A DNA stretch of 64,000 bases from Opisthorchis felineus. Taxonomy: Eukaryota; Platyhelminthes; Trematoda; Opisthorchiida; Opisthorchiidae. The notes below the pieces were generated by a model. That model was not told the DNA's origin and ran no database searches. It saw only the letters and a list, made by a program, of their open reading frames with translations. Positions 36,853 through 47,970 of the stretch are shown piece after piece. A program made the position numbers and the translations under genes. The stretch lies in the NCBI GenBank assembly GCA_004794785.1, contig SJOL01007527.1, positions 321,830-385,829 of the forward strand. The letters run 5' to 3'. Position 1 is the first letter of the stretch, and each line of letters begins with the position of its first letter.

Positions 36853-37259
36853 AGAGAGCTGCTCCAGAGAAGAGCGCAGCCTAATTAGCTTGGCTACAAG
36901 TCACTTTTTTGTACGTTATGTCGTACTCTAAACACAGAATACGCTTCCTTCGATAATATAAGACCAGCATGTATGCATTCGAATATTGTTGATTCGGGTG
37001 CTATGAATGTCACTAAATCATTGAAAGAGAAGTCTTTGGTGTAAAACTACCTTAGTGCGGATACTGGCGACACGACTTACCTAGACTGTGAAATAAGCAC
37101 TGTAAGACGCCTGCACATTTACAAAGGCACATCAAAGTATGAACAAGAACATCTGGTTTGATTTAATTTGCTTAGAAGTCCCACTGTCACAACCCTAAAT
37201 TGAACTGCATTACGTGTTATTTTTGGTACGATCAGATCAAATTTGCATCTTTTCTATAG

Positions 37260-37400
37260 AGGAAAATGTTGGTAGCTCAGGTAGCGTAGATGGTCGTTGG
37301 CTTGTTCGCTGAGCTGGGCAATTTGATTGCAAACGTTTCGATTGGTGATGAAACGTTTGCAATCAAATTGCCCAGCTCAGCGAACAAGCCAACGACCAAA
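37260..37400. repeat. Perfect 49-bp inverted repeat (palindromic family copy)
   Basis: The left arm 37291-37339 (begins TGGTCGTTGGCTTGTTCGCT) and right arm 37350-37398 are exact reverse complements over 49 bp, separated by 10 nt (37340-37349). Left of the palindrome, 37261-37290 (GGTAGCTCAGGTAGCGTAGA) is also shared, in reverse complement, with the right flank of the 47.78-kb copy. As RNA this would form a near-continuous 49-bp hairpin. It has no coding capacity. Perfect arms imply recent origin or gene-conversion-like homogenisation. Confidence 0.9.
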
Positions 37401-39295
37401 TTTGCATCTGATTTAGCAACTCCACCGCCATTCATTGCGCGCTACAAGTAAAACTTTGCGGAAAGAGTATGATGACGAAGATCTTATTTCCAGTCATGAA
37501 GAATATGTTCATTGGATTAGCTTTCACTGTTTTAAAATAACTCTTGACGAGTGTACGTTCCCAAAAGCGAAGCTAGATGCACACAAATATACGAAGAAAC
37601 AAAAAGTTTCGGAAGATTGCAAGCTGAAGTGCAAATAACCAAAAGCATTCGCTGAAGAAGTCATGTATTTTTTATGTGACTCTCCCATTTACAGTGGTCA
37701 AATAAAAGTATTGTCGAACTTATTTTAAAAAGCAAAGAATCACACGCACTTCTGGATCTTTCTACGTTACCCGTTCTTCACGGAAATCAAATTGATTTTT
37801 TTGCGGCAAGTTAATGGAACATTGGCTGCTGTAAAACTCATTGTCACAACAGGACATCCTGAAGAATGTGCCCCCAACGGAAAGTGTTGTTTTGACCATT
37901 TCAATGATGCGCTCTCTATGAGAGGATCATTGCCTTGGGCGCTTGCTTCCTAACGTTTTCCTCAAATAAATTTACAGTGTTTTTTTATCGATTACTGCTA
38001 TTTTATGGTTACAGGTGGTCGTACTGGCTATCCAGGATTCAGACAATTCACAGCACACCGACTGGCACCCCTTATAAATAATTACTTTGCAGTATGACTT
38101 AAAATTGAGGGGGTTGGAAATTGCGATAGGGAGACACCCGACCCTTAAGAAGTGACAGTAAAGAAGGATTTTAGCTTTGAAAATCTGCCATTTTTTCTCC
38201 CAGCAGAATAGTACTCAGTTAGTGATACCTCAAAAGATCCACAGTTGATGGGGTTGCTATTGACTTCAACAGGTACTTAAGGCAAATCATCCAGTGAAAT
38301 TTGACAGCTACAAACAATACAGGGGCAGGTTAGGTCTCTTTATTTGATCGAGCTCAGAGGTGATCCGAATTATGTTCTGTATATGTAGGGAATAATGGCA
38401 ACTTTAGAATAATAATAATAACCTTACCATTATATTCTGCCAAGCCCCTGTGACAGTGCTCGAATGGTTAAAAATTCCGATTAGACTATTGCGAAATCTC
38501 AACATGGATATGGGACTGGTCTTGAAAACCCTTTCGTACGGAATATTACTTTGTCAGGATAGCACATCTTCGGGGGGAAGGAAACCTAGCCTATTATACT
38601 TCACTTGGTGATAGTTGGTCCGGGCCCCAAGGTCCGCAAGACGATTATGTTTTTATAGAGTTCGAAATGATCATAATGCATTTTGTTTGTGAAGTTCCGC
38701 TACTGCCATTCAACATCGGACACTCAAAGTTTAATGTACGTAATCTTCCATTAAAATTGAGATGTTCGAACTTCGGTAGACGCAGTCTGATGTGATTAAT
38801 CTTCGACTCGTAGCCAACGCAGAATGCGCACGCAGAGAACCAATGCTATTTGTTGATACGGTTCGAAACGCCACCAAGAAACCTCTACAATCCTTTCGGC
38901 CGCAGATGTCGAGCGGAAGTTGATATGTTCTAAGCACACGCGCACAGTCAGAAATGTTCCAAGGCTATTGAGCTCCTCGGTAACCAGCCAGATGGCCTGA
39001 TGGTATATGCAGTAAGGCAGCCTAGTTGAGTACAATAAAGGATGGCACAGAGGTCAAAATTGTGAGAGGTGGAGAATCGAAATGACTTTGGTCCACCAGA
39101 TCACCAATACGAAACGGTGGTGAACCATCTAGCTCTTCACTCTGGTTATCGTTCCAGAAGAACTAAGATTAGAGTACGGATACTTCATAAAGCAAAGTGC
39201 AGCTCAGTCTTTCGGATATGAACATATAAACTTTGCATTGGCCCGTCAGACTTATTCTGGGTCCCAAACATATTTGTGACATAGAACAGGGATAT
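37401..39295. other. No supported feature
   Basis: Short open frames without motif on both strands. Only a trivial (ATA)n run near 38410. No exon with paired splice signals was recognised. Confidence 0.35.
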
Positions 39296-39440
39296 GCTCA
39301 GACGGAGGTAGGCAAGGTCCCGACAAATACTCTCATTGGCACACGAATTACTTTTGACAGGAGACTCAGCTGAACCCAGCTAAATATATACTTTATGATG
39401 AGTAGTGGGTTACGCATCGGCAGGTTCACTTCGTTCACTA
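39296..39440 (-). repeat. Partial copy of the hammerhead-bearing repeat, minus strand
   Basis: Read on the minus strand it contains AGCTGGGTTCAGCTGAGTCT, then CCTGTCAAAAG, then GTGTGCCAATGAGAGTATTT. These are the conserved left and middle blocks of the repeat whose full copies lie at 40.86-41.16 and 45.52-45.80 kb. After GTATTTGTC the text jumps to TTGCCTACCTCCGTCTGAGC, resembling the start of the ribozyme region but without its core. Truncated and non-functional. Confidence 0.55.
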
Positions 39441-40862
39441 CAATCAAGGGTGGAAAGATCGAATACCACAAATTGCAGTACCACAAATTAAAGAAGTTAA
39501 CAAGAAGGACAATATCTGTTTGAACTGTTTAGATGACACGTGATACTAGGATGACTTAAAATTGGGGGACGAATCTCTCGATCCGGATGCAGAAGTGGCA
39601 CTTGGCTATAGACGGGAAAATTAACACCACTCCATTAAAACACTGGAACGATGGCCAACTTTCGAACTGAAAGAATAAAAGTTTGATACTACAACGTTTT
39701 TGACCTTACTGCAAAATCAGCCAAGTTCGTAGTATTCTTCCGAGGCAGGTTATTGTTAGGCTTACTTGCTCAAGTGTCAGAAGCAAACCTCTTAAATGTG
39801 AGATGATGACTAAACATGCAAAGGACTGGATGTATCACTGTCGACAACTGTGGACTGTAGCAGGACCGCAAAGCGAAAACTTTTCCAAATGATTCAGTAG
39901 TATTTCAGGACGTCTTCCCAAAGTGACAGGAACAAAAATCATCAGGTATTCTGGGATATATTTATTTTTCCAGTCAGTGTGCAGTAAATAACCTCTCCAG
40001 TATTTTGCACCCTGGGAGGGGATACAACAGTGATTTATGAGTTTTGTACGCATGAGACTAAAAAATAACCATCAATTTAGTGGAAGCTTGCTTTAGTTGA
40101 CATTTTGCAGGTCTGAGTGTCCGAGTCTGGAACAATTATAGAAAAACGGATGACTTTGATCGATTTTCACTCACCATTTCATTCTGAGCGGCCAGCACGA
40201 CCAATCAACCGAGCAAACCTCCTTTCGTACGTCTTCTAAGAAGGTCTTCAGTCTTCTGACTCGACATGTCCATCTCACCAACGAGATATCCCACATTGTC
40301 TTTGGCCTAGGAAGTGTTCACATCCAAACGTGACAACCAAAATCACTGGTATAGTGATATTGTTGACAACACATGAGACACGAAAAGGCTTTCACTTTGT
40401 ATGAGCAAAGCCATTGACATCTACGAATGAATGTTGCATTGATTCAAAGAACACGCGAGATCGTTCGGTCTTGAAGAGGAAGTTCTTCGAGATATAAGTT
40501 ACGTACGAGTTATATCATTTTGATTCGAAGTCGAAAAATACCACCACTTATTCTTACTGCCTCCTTGGAAAATAATGAGGAATTAATTAAACTTGTGAAA
40601 CCTTAGCTCAGATAAACGGCTGTTTTCCTATTTATTACAACGAGGACCTTCATCATGATCTTTGTCCAAGCACCCAGAATTCAGCCACACTTTTTTTCTG
40701 GCACATGCTGTCTAAATTAGACCTACCAGATCTGGGGGAACAGACTACTGGCCAACCGCTCTGCAGCGTAATGAAATGAAAGCAGGTATGGCGGTGTAAT
40801 GCTCACCACAGATTTCTAAGGTTCTGGCATGACAGTATGGATCTAGTACGCGGTCTAGATAA

Positions 40863-41165
40863 TAAAGTATTGCGATATCTCGAATAAACTACCAACTGAA
40901 GCGTGATGCGGCCTGGTGCATCACATTCGGTTGAAGCGGATCATCATAAACGAGAGATTCAGCTGGATTCAGTTGGGTCTCCTGTCAAAACCAAATTCGT
41001 GTGAAAATGCAAGTATTTGTCAAAATTTGTCCAAATTGGGTTCAAGTGGGACATAAGGTTGACGGAAACTGGGGTTTATGCCTACCTGATAAGCCCGAAG
41101 CATAAGCGCGAAGTCGATCGTGCGCTGTCGAAGAGTTTTCAGTGACCTTGTGAGTAGAGTGATAC
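40863..41165 (+). repeat. Hammerhead-bearing repeat, degenerate core
   Basis: Full-length copy of the family. It begins with TGCGATATCTCGAATAAACT, continues through ATAAACGAGAGATTCAGCTG, GTTGGGTCTCCTGTCAAAAC and AAATTGGGTTCAAGTGGGAC, and reaches the ribozyme region CTACCTGATAAGCCCGAAGC (CTGATAAG at 41086-41093). The conserved core CTGATGA is changed at the invariant G8 (now A) and GAAA is followed by G, so self-cleavage is not expected. The right end is GACCTTGTGAGTAGAG, as in the 45.8-kb copy. Confidence 0.75.
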
Positions 41166-42445
41166 GTTCAGACAGCAAGAGAGGGTAGCTTTTCACCACT
41201 GCCTATAACTTCAATTATAATAGCTCATCTTAACAAGTAAACACTAGAAAGTATTGATCAGCCCATCAAATCCTAGTTAGTCATACGTACGAGCTGCGTG
41301 TATTCTTGCAATGTGACGTAACTGATAAAAAACATACAATAGAATGCATCAACATTTCAGTTGGTGTCAACATGACCAAGACGGTTCTCAAAGCCTTTCG
41401 CTGGGTGAACTGTGGTAGATTTTGTGATGCTGTCGAATCCACTTATTGCGAACAATGTACAGAGTTAACTGCTTACGCCACACTATAGGGAACATTTTAG
41501 GCTCCCTCGTGGACTTGTGCTTCTAAGTCGGAAAATACGACATCGGCTTCGGCGAGCCTACGGAAGTTCCTGAATGCATGGGATAAAATTGACTGAGACA
41601 AACTGAGTGACCAATTATGGACAATGGTCATGTCTTCGTTGAAAATTTTTTTAAAAAAAACATCCTGAAAAAGCACTGTGACTATGGCATCGTATAACGT
41701 CCCGAAATTCACACTACCTAGGCCAATCAGTGCAAAAATTGTTCTCGAGCGACGGCGTAAGTAAGGGGACTACCGTGAAAACCAGTAGGTTAAAAGTTTT
41801 GGCCAGCTGTCTGGATCGATACTCCAATGCAGTGGCTGATCGCCTGAGTCTGCTATGCCTTTCATGGCTGTCCGCTAGAGATTGTTCCTCATCTGTCTAG
41901 CTGGATCGTTAGAATGTGCACTCCAAACAATTCGCAGACGACCGAAGTTCTCCAACTAAAAAGCCGAGTCAGAAAGGGAAACGTCGCATGGCCTACGTAC
42001 CTCTACATACCTCTCAGTCTATTCAGAAGCCGTCATCTTAATAACCTATTTTATGCTTATCTCACTAAGACTGAGTGGCGTTTACGCTACGATGAATAGG
42101 TTGTGAACATGTTTATGTCCCATTATGCGAAAATTCCGAATGAGCAACAACACACACATGATGAGATCGCAATAGAAGTGAACAAAAACCACAGAAACGA
42201 AGCATTCTACATGCTGACTGTCTAACCTATCAATCTTAAATTCATCTTTACGATTAGGGCTAAACTGCCTTGTCCACAAAGAGAGACAAAGCTATTTATT
42301 TCTTGACGACATATAGAGTGATTTGAATGTGTTGAACGGAAGCAGGGAGGTGAGTACCTACATTCCTAATGGGTTACTGCAGTGGTTGGACACAATAGCC
42401 TTCTTGGTAGGGTGGAGATATTTGGGAATTTTTAATCAAAATTTC

Positions 42446-42925
42446 ATCCTGTAAGTAAAGCCAATATGTGCTGAAAAACTGAGAGGCACCGTACAGCCGT
42501 TTCATTCTTATGGGGAGTCATCAGTAGTGAGCACTTCGGGAGCTTCAAAAAACTGAAAAAAATGAAGATTTTCAACTCTCCCCGCTCTACCAACCATCTG
42601 TAGATAGCTCAGAATAAGAATAATTTCACAAAATGAGAGAAACTTCCTTCTGAGAAGTCACCACCAGAGGGCCATCAACACGTGATCACTTGAAGTGGAT
42701 TTCATCATTAAAAGATGATTCGCACTGCATCCTGTCTAGGTGCAAGGAAACCACACCGCTGATCAGCCTTTTGTGGCCAAACGGTTCAAATAACTGGCGG
42801 GAAGATCGCGTGTTTAAACTTCCTGAAGTTCCGTGGGGCGCACATTGTTGATGATTCCCAAAAAGGATGAAACAGCTGTACGGTGCTTTTCGGCTGTTCA
42901 ACGTAGAATAACTCCGCTTACTACA
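42446..42925. mobile_element. Short element with terminal inverted repeats and tRNA-like boxes, copy 2
   Basis: The left arm 42446-42531 (contains GAGGCACCGTACAGCCGTTT) pairs with the right arm 42850-42923 (contains AGCTGTACGGTGCTTTTCGG) as an imperfect inverted repeat of about 75 bp. The interior has TGGCCAAACGG (box-A-like, 42774-42784) and, near 42810-42825, GTGTTTAAACTTCC (degenerate box-B-like). Size about 480 bp, no coding capacity. Interior and arms align with the copy at 27325-27868. The tRNA-like boxes suggest a pol III transcript; the terminal inverted repeats suggest DNA-transposon-like or foldback mobility. Confidence 0.65.
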
Positions 42926-45515
42926 TGCTTGACGGACTGAAAACTTCGGTAGGTCAGCTGAATGTTTGGCTGCCGATTAAATGAGTCTCGGTGATGTGCC
43001 AGTTGCTATAAAAAAATGATGACCTTGGGTTCTACGGAGACTTATTGTAAGGAGAAACTAACTTACTGTCAAAATGCCCAGGTTTTCAAATACTGATTTT
43101 GCGTCATCCTGGTAATGAAAGGTGATTCAGAAAGATGTGTTCCAACATCCGAGCCACCTAATAAGCTATTTTTAACAAGGAAGTCTTCACTCAAATGCCT
43201 TTTCATGTCATAAATACTAAATCAGTTAAGATTAAGGGTATATTTTCGACTTGCGTCTAGCATGCTCTTTGATCACGAATCGTCCTTAAGCAATGTTCGA
43301 GCACTGTTCCTTCAATTTCTTCCGTATGGCACATGGTAACTATTCACCCTTGAGTCGCACCACATGTAATTTCAAGGGAAGCCGTTCTTTCCGTCCATCT
43401 CTATGCCTAAAACTGCACAGCGATAAAACACCTAATGTTTCCATTCGGGGTGCGTTCATTTATTACCATAATGTTTGGTGGATGCTTACAGTACGAACTG
43501 GAAATTGTCGCCTCCCTTGACTGCAATAGCATCGTCAGGGACATGTCGAGGTTCCCAAATGCTCCCTCCGTTCAGCAAACTAGGGTATGAACAAACAGCT
43601 GCACAAAATACACTGATAAGAGGGCTGAAGCAAACCGGCGTGTCATCGAGTTAAAGAAACAGTCCCCTTTTAAAACCAAATGATCCTACAATGCAGTTTA
43701 AGGAAACAACTTTCCATTATGACACATCACCAATGGTGGGTGTTTAGAATCCAATCGGAGATAAGTACTGTGTACGTTCATTGCATTGTGTCGCTGTTGG
43801 AGGCACGGAAGCGACCAGTCCATCACTCTATAACGGGATATTCCACGCCTGACTGTCTCCACGTGCCTAAGTCTCGATCGAATACATTTCGGGCATAATC
43901 ATTCCGTCCAATTTACACAAGTTAAGAAAATTTCGCTACTAGATCTTTTGCAACCACGATGGGTTCGTATTTACTGCAAGACATTCAGTCAAAATTTAAG
44001 TGGACTGTCTCGTTTATTGCTGAAGTTGCTTCCGATTCTTTTGAGGTAACTGGTTGGATTGCTGATGAATCCGGCAATGATCTGGAAGGAGAGGAAATAC
44101 CGATGTCTTTAAAAGTAATATTTCTGTCATTTTTGTATAGTTGGTTACACTGACATCAAGTAACATACATACTATATTGATGCAACTGCTTCAGTAGTAG
44201 TGAAAAAATTGAACCCATATTATCCTCCTCAAGATTACAGGTCTTTCGAAACTAGTAAACATTCCGTATGCTTAAGTCACGTCTACCTGCATTTTGGGAT
44301 TTCATCACCGCCACATTAAGAGAACAGCTCATGTGATAAATTGTTTCCACTGCATATTATCACGCTTCTTTTCTTCTGGCTTAAAACACCGTACTCCGTT
44401 AATAATAAAATCTGGGTGGCAGATGGTAATTTGATTTGGTACTACCCATAAGGATGGAGAGAATTCCTTTTAGGCAGTCCTATTCCACACATGGACAACA
44501 AACTGTACACGCGTAGATACAATCATTCATTTGCCGTGTAGAGTAGTACCTTTATCGCTTGACTCGGTTAAAACTTCCATTTATAACATCCTTCAACCGA
44601 GAGCGCTAAACAGGGGCAGGCTACAGCCGAAGCAACTTTCAAGACATTGAAGCACACGGAAACATTACTCTCATGTCTGAAGGAAACTTTCTGAGCCCAC
44701 GAAGCATTTTATCATTTGGAAGGCTCACCGGGTAAGCCTGGTCCTCGAGTCCATCAACCTTGTTTTGTAAGAAATGCAAAACACGTAACTGCAACTTAGG
44801 ATGCTGTTATCCCCAAGATCAACTGATTTCATGAACCAGAGATGTAGCTGGTCCCCCGATGACTTGTAAATGAGTGTTAATCCCCCATACTACTATAATA
44901 TTTAAGTGACTTTCAGTTTTTTCACCCATATCACACCATTTCCAGCCTGCTTTAAGCCAAAACAGCTGAGCTTTAGAAATAGCCAGTGCCAGTGGGAAAC
45001 CATAGGCATCATGTCCTTGTAATACAATTTATCAGACCGGCTTCTCATTTTTATTCACGAAAATATATAGTTTTTAGCAGAAAAATTACACGATGCCAGT
45101 AGAGCGGTGTAAATGTACGGAACATCTTTCCCATTCTGGCTTAGTTTTTACTGCTGAACGGGCAGCATGATTGATTTGAGGTCTAAGCTGGCCTCGGAAC
45201 CGCCCAACTAGTATACGGGTGAAAAACATGTCCAACACGTTTTATCATCCTGCGCTTTGGTCCGTATCTGTTTTTTTCTTTCCCTAGGGTTTTGTGGCAA
45301 AACGTGTACCCATCAAGCCTTAAAAAATCGCACTGTTCTTGACTTTGATAAGGTCACCTGGAAATCGCTCTAACAAGGCAACCCTTAAGTGAAAAAGTTA
45401 GAGGAAGTGCAGGCAAACAGGGTCTTAACAAATAAGAGGGGAACAAACGAACGAGAAGTTACCTTCGAACATAACCAAAATATAAAACAACTCCTCGTAC
45501 TGACTGGCAAAAACT
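42926..45515. other. Mostly featureless; one candidate exon inside
   Basis: Apart from the open frame at 43959-44114, listed separately, the sequence holds only short motif-free frames and no repeat that I recognise. Confidence 0.35.
43959..44114 (+). CDS. Candidate first exon, unknown protein
   Basis: An ATG in good initiation context (CCACGATGG, A at -3 and G at +4) opens a frame reading MGSYLLQDIQSKFKWTVSFI, AEVASDSFEVTGWIADESGN, DLEGEEIPMSLK, ending at AAA/GTAATA (GT at 44115). An acidic C-terminal half and beta-like alternation give protein-like composition. An alternative donor, GAG/GTAACT, occurs earlier (GT at 44046). No domain is recognised, and no promoter or downstream exon could be identified. 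Confidence 0.3.
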
Positions 45516-45800
45516 TCTTAAAAAATCTAAAGTGCGATATCTCGAATATCATGATGAGGTGGCCTTTGTGCAGTATATTCAGTTGGAGAATTTCATAAAC
45601 GAGAGATTCAGATGAGTTTCCCGTGAGAACCAACTTCATATGCAAATGAGTGTATTTCGCTTAGTTCGTGCAATTTGGTTTCAAGTAGAGTATAAAGTTG
45701 ACAGAAACTCGGGGACTGCGCCTACCTGATGAGCCTGAAGCAGAAGGACGAAACCTGTCGTGGGCTGTCGAAAGGTTTTCAGCAGCCTTGTGAGCAGTTT
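45516..45800 (+). repeat. Hammerhead-bearing repeat, best preserved copy
   Basis: This copy shares GCGATATCTCGAATA, ATAAACGAGAGATTCAG, the ATGCAAATGAGTGTATTT block with its octamer-like ATGCAAAT (about 45642-45659), and TTTCAAGTAGAGTATAAAGT with the other copies. It ends with the ribozyme region (listed separately) and GCAGCCTTGTGAGCAG. Length is about 285 bp and there is no coding capacity. Order and composition suit a terminal repeat of a Penelope-like element or a non-autonomous derivative. Confidence 0.8.
45702..45785 (+). ncRNA. Hammerhead ribozyme (type I-like, minimal stem III), intact core
   Basis: Self-cleaving RNA motif. Core CTGATGAG at 45726-45733 and GAAA at 45750-45753 match the invariant hammerhead nucleotides. 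Stem I: CCTAC (45721-45725) pairs with GTGGG (45760-45764), with one G.U; beyond an internal loop, GAC (45714-45716) pairs with GTC (45767-45769). Stem II: GCCT against AGGAC, with one C/A mismatch from an apparent GGGC-to-GGAC change, capped by GAAGCAG. Stem III is the tiny loopless type (ACC/TGT, one mismatch) known from schistosome satellite and PLE hammerheads. The cleavage site would be after GTC, between 45759 and 45760. The stem II mismatch and weak stem III may reduce activity. Confidence 0.8.
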
Positions 45801-46489
45801 CCTTTAGACTAACTTGTGACCATTTGTTTATCGGTCACTTACACGCCATTTTAACAAAAGTGGCAGTGCACAAAACTCCTATCTGCATGTGTGGATGGAG
45901 CGGTCCTAACGGTATCTGCACTGGCATTTCTAAGATTGGAAGAACGATGCACCTGTAATATGAATTTCCATTCACGAGAGCTTGCTTCAGTGCACACACC
46001 GAGGGGTATTCACACGTTGACACCTGAGGACTTGACCCGTCTGCTCCATTTCTTAGACTGATTGTGAGACGAGGGAGTGTGTGCCTGACTAATAAAGTCT
46101 AAATGGCATACCGGATGAACTTGAACGAACTGTAAGGAGGTGAATTTGGGAGATCGAAAATCTGTTATAATATTAACTAGAAATCTAGGGGCAATCTTTA
46201 ATCCAAATATGTAATATCAACAACTACTTCAGAAGCTTGGCAGGTCAAGACAATTAGCTAATACTCTGATCATTATATCACCGGGAGTCAATATCCCAAC
46301 GGAACGGAAATGCCACATAAGCACTCGATCAATGGACGATAACATAAAACAACTTCCTCAACTTGGATGTGACAGCGTGTGGAAATGAAAATTCAGACGA
46401 ACACAGAAACACTAGTTTAGTGATATTTCTCAGGTTCAATTGTTCCGTCGTTGACATTATCATTAACATTACGTGCTGTTGAGGAGCAT

Positions 46490-46615
46490 CTTAGTGGTTT
46501 AGGTAGCGCGAAAGCCCTTTGGTTTATTTGCTGAGCTACGTAGTTACGCGACTCAGATCTACTCACCAATCGAGAAGACATCATCAATACGTAGTTATGT
46601 AGCAGAGCCTAACGG
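46490..46615. repeat. Diverged copy of the palindromic family
   Basis: TTTGCTGAGCTACGTAGTTA followed by CTCACCAATCGAGAAGACAT and CATCAATACGTAGTTATG aligns with the left arm and central spacer of the 47.78-kb copy (TCACCAATCGAGGTGACATC, then ATCAGTGCGTTGTTGG). The right arm is not recognisable. It is a truncated or strongly diverged member. Confidence 0.45.
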
Positions 46616-47780
46616 AGCAGCTACACTCCGCTGCGCACTAACCCATAGATGATATCACCTCCAGTGGTGGTGAAAGGTTTTTAACTAAATTGTCTAGTTC
46701 AATGAAGAATCAAAGGATACTGGTTTTATCAATTGACAATTGATAATTGGGAAGCCATGGGATTGAAATTGGACTGAATGATAGCGGAAGTATGATAGGA
46801 TCTTAAAATGTCAGTAACACGGGTTTTTTATTCATTTCGTTTGTCAGTGGAACTAGAGGGGTCAGAAATTTTGCACTCTGACTATTAGCTCTAGGTTATG
46901 AACTTCAGGAAAATGAGCTCACTAGCCGATTCGCGCAGTTAGAGGAACTTACACATGCTAGACATCTAACTGAAGTAAAAAGACCTTTTGGAGTGAGACA
47001 AGGGCAAACCATTTTCCTCATGTTTTTTGCTTACAAAGTCTTGCAGTGTAGGCATGTAGCCAATTTGACCCTTATTCATAGGTACAAGTGTTCCTGTCAG
47101 TGCGTGAACCAAAAAGTATGTAAGCGCCTGAAAAACTGCTTTCTTGCAAAAAACTTATCGAACGTGATACTACTGTGTCTCCTGTTTCCTATCTGAAAGA
47201 ACCAACCGCTCAGGGAAACGAGGTGGGTGGTGCAAAAAAGACAGCATAGAGTCGGGCACACAAGATATGAAGAGGGAGGTAATCATGTTTGGCTTCAGTG
47301 AGTTCTGAAAGCTCAGAGGTTGGACAACTAGAACTACCAGATGCAACCACAAATGTGAGGCTAGCTTCTGTTCACTCTGCAGTCGCCGCCCGTAACTTTT
47401 GTAGAAAAAGTGTCGACACATTCAAACTTTGACCTGGTTGATCGGTACTACCGAGTAGCTAGGCCTGCTAGGCGCGTATCTGAAAAGTGGGTCACGCTGA
47501 CCGCCTGTGAGTGCAAAGATGTAGTGGCAGTGTGTTCCACGCATTTGGGAGAATCACAAGAGCTGCGTCAAATTTGTATCACAGCAACTTCACAAAAATT
47601 CACCTGTAATTACTTTCATCTACATGCCACATCCTTGAGCAGGTTTTGAAACTCAGAAAACTGCGTTCTGTCTAGGGCCTTCCAGTTACTATCGCGTGAA
47701 ATTTGAGAGGCTTTTCTTACCAGCGAGCACAGGTTGGTTGAAAGATCCCATAAGATGTGATGACAATAAATGATATGTTC

Positions 47781-47970
47781 TGGTCGTTGGCTTGTTCGCT
47801 GAGCTAGGCAATTTGATTGCAAACGTTTCATCACCAATCGAGGTGACATCATCAGTGCGTTGTTGGGGAGCGTAGTGGTGATGAAACGTTTGCAATCAAA
47901 TTGCCCAGCTCAGCGAACAAGCCAACGGCCATCTACGCTACCTGAGCTACCAGCATTTTCCTCTATGATA
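47781..47970. repeat. Palindromic family copy with 56-bp arms
   Basis: The left arm 47781-47836 and right arm 47876-47931 are reverse complements with two mismatches in 56 bp. They are separated by a 39-nt spacer with CGAGGTGACATCATCAGTGC. The right flank, 47932-47970 (TCTACGCTACCTGAGCTACC, then AGCATTTTCCTCTATGA), is found in inverted form left of the 37.29-kb palindrome. The central spacer present here is lost in that copy. Short open frames across it are artefacts of the repeat. Confidence 0.88.

Noticed and set aside
36571..36888. 105-codon open frame of repeated S-I/V/C-Y-L residues
   Set aside because: It is the translation of a 4-nt microsatellite, which is open by periodicity; not a gene.
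40160..40250. Minus-strand FARLIGRAGRSE, like helicase motif VI, after an acceptor-like CTTCTTAG
   Set aside because: Frame is about 18 codons, closes with a stop before the donor and has no other helicase motif.
47616..47895. Minus-strand open frames across the 47.8-kb palindrome
   Set aside because: They translate the repeat arms and spacer; the same string would appear at every copy.
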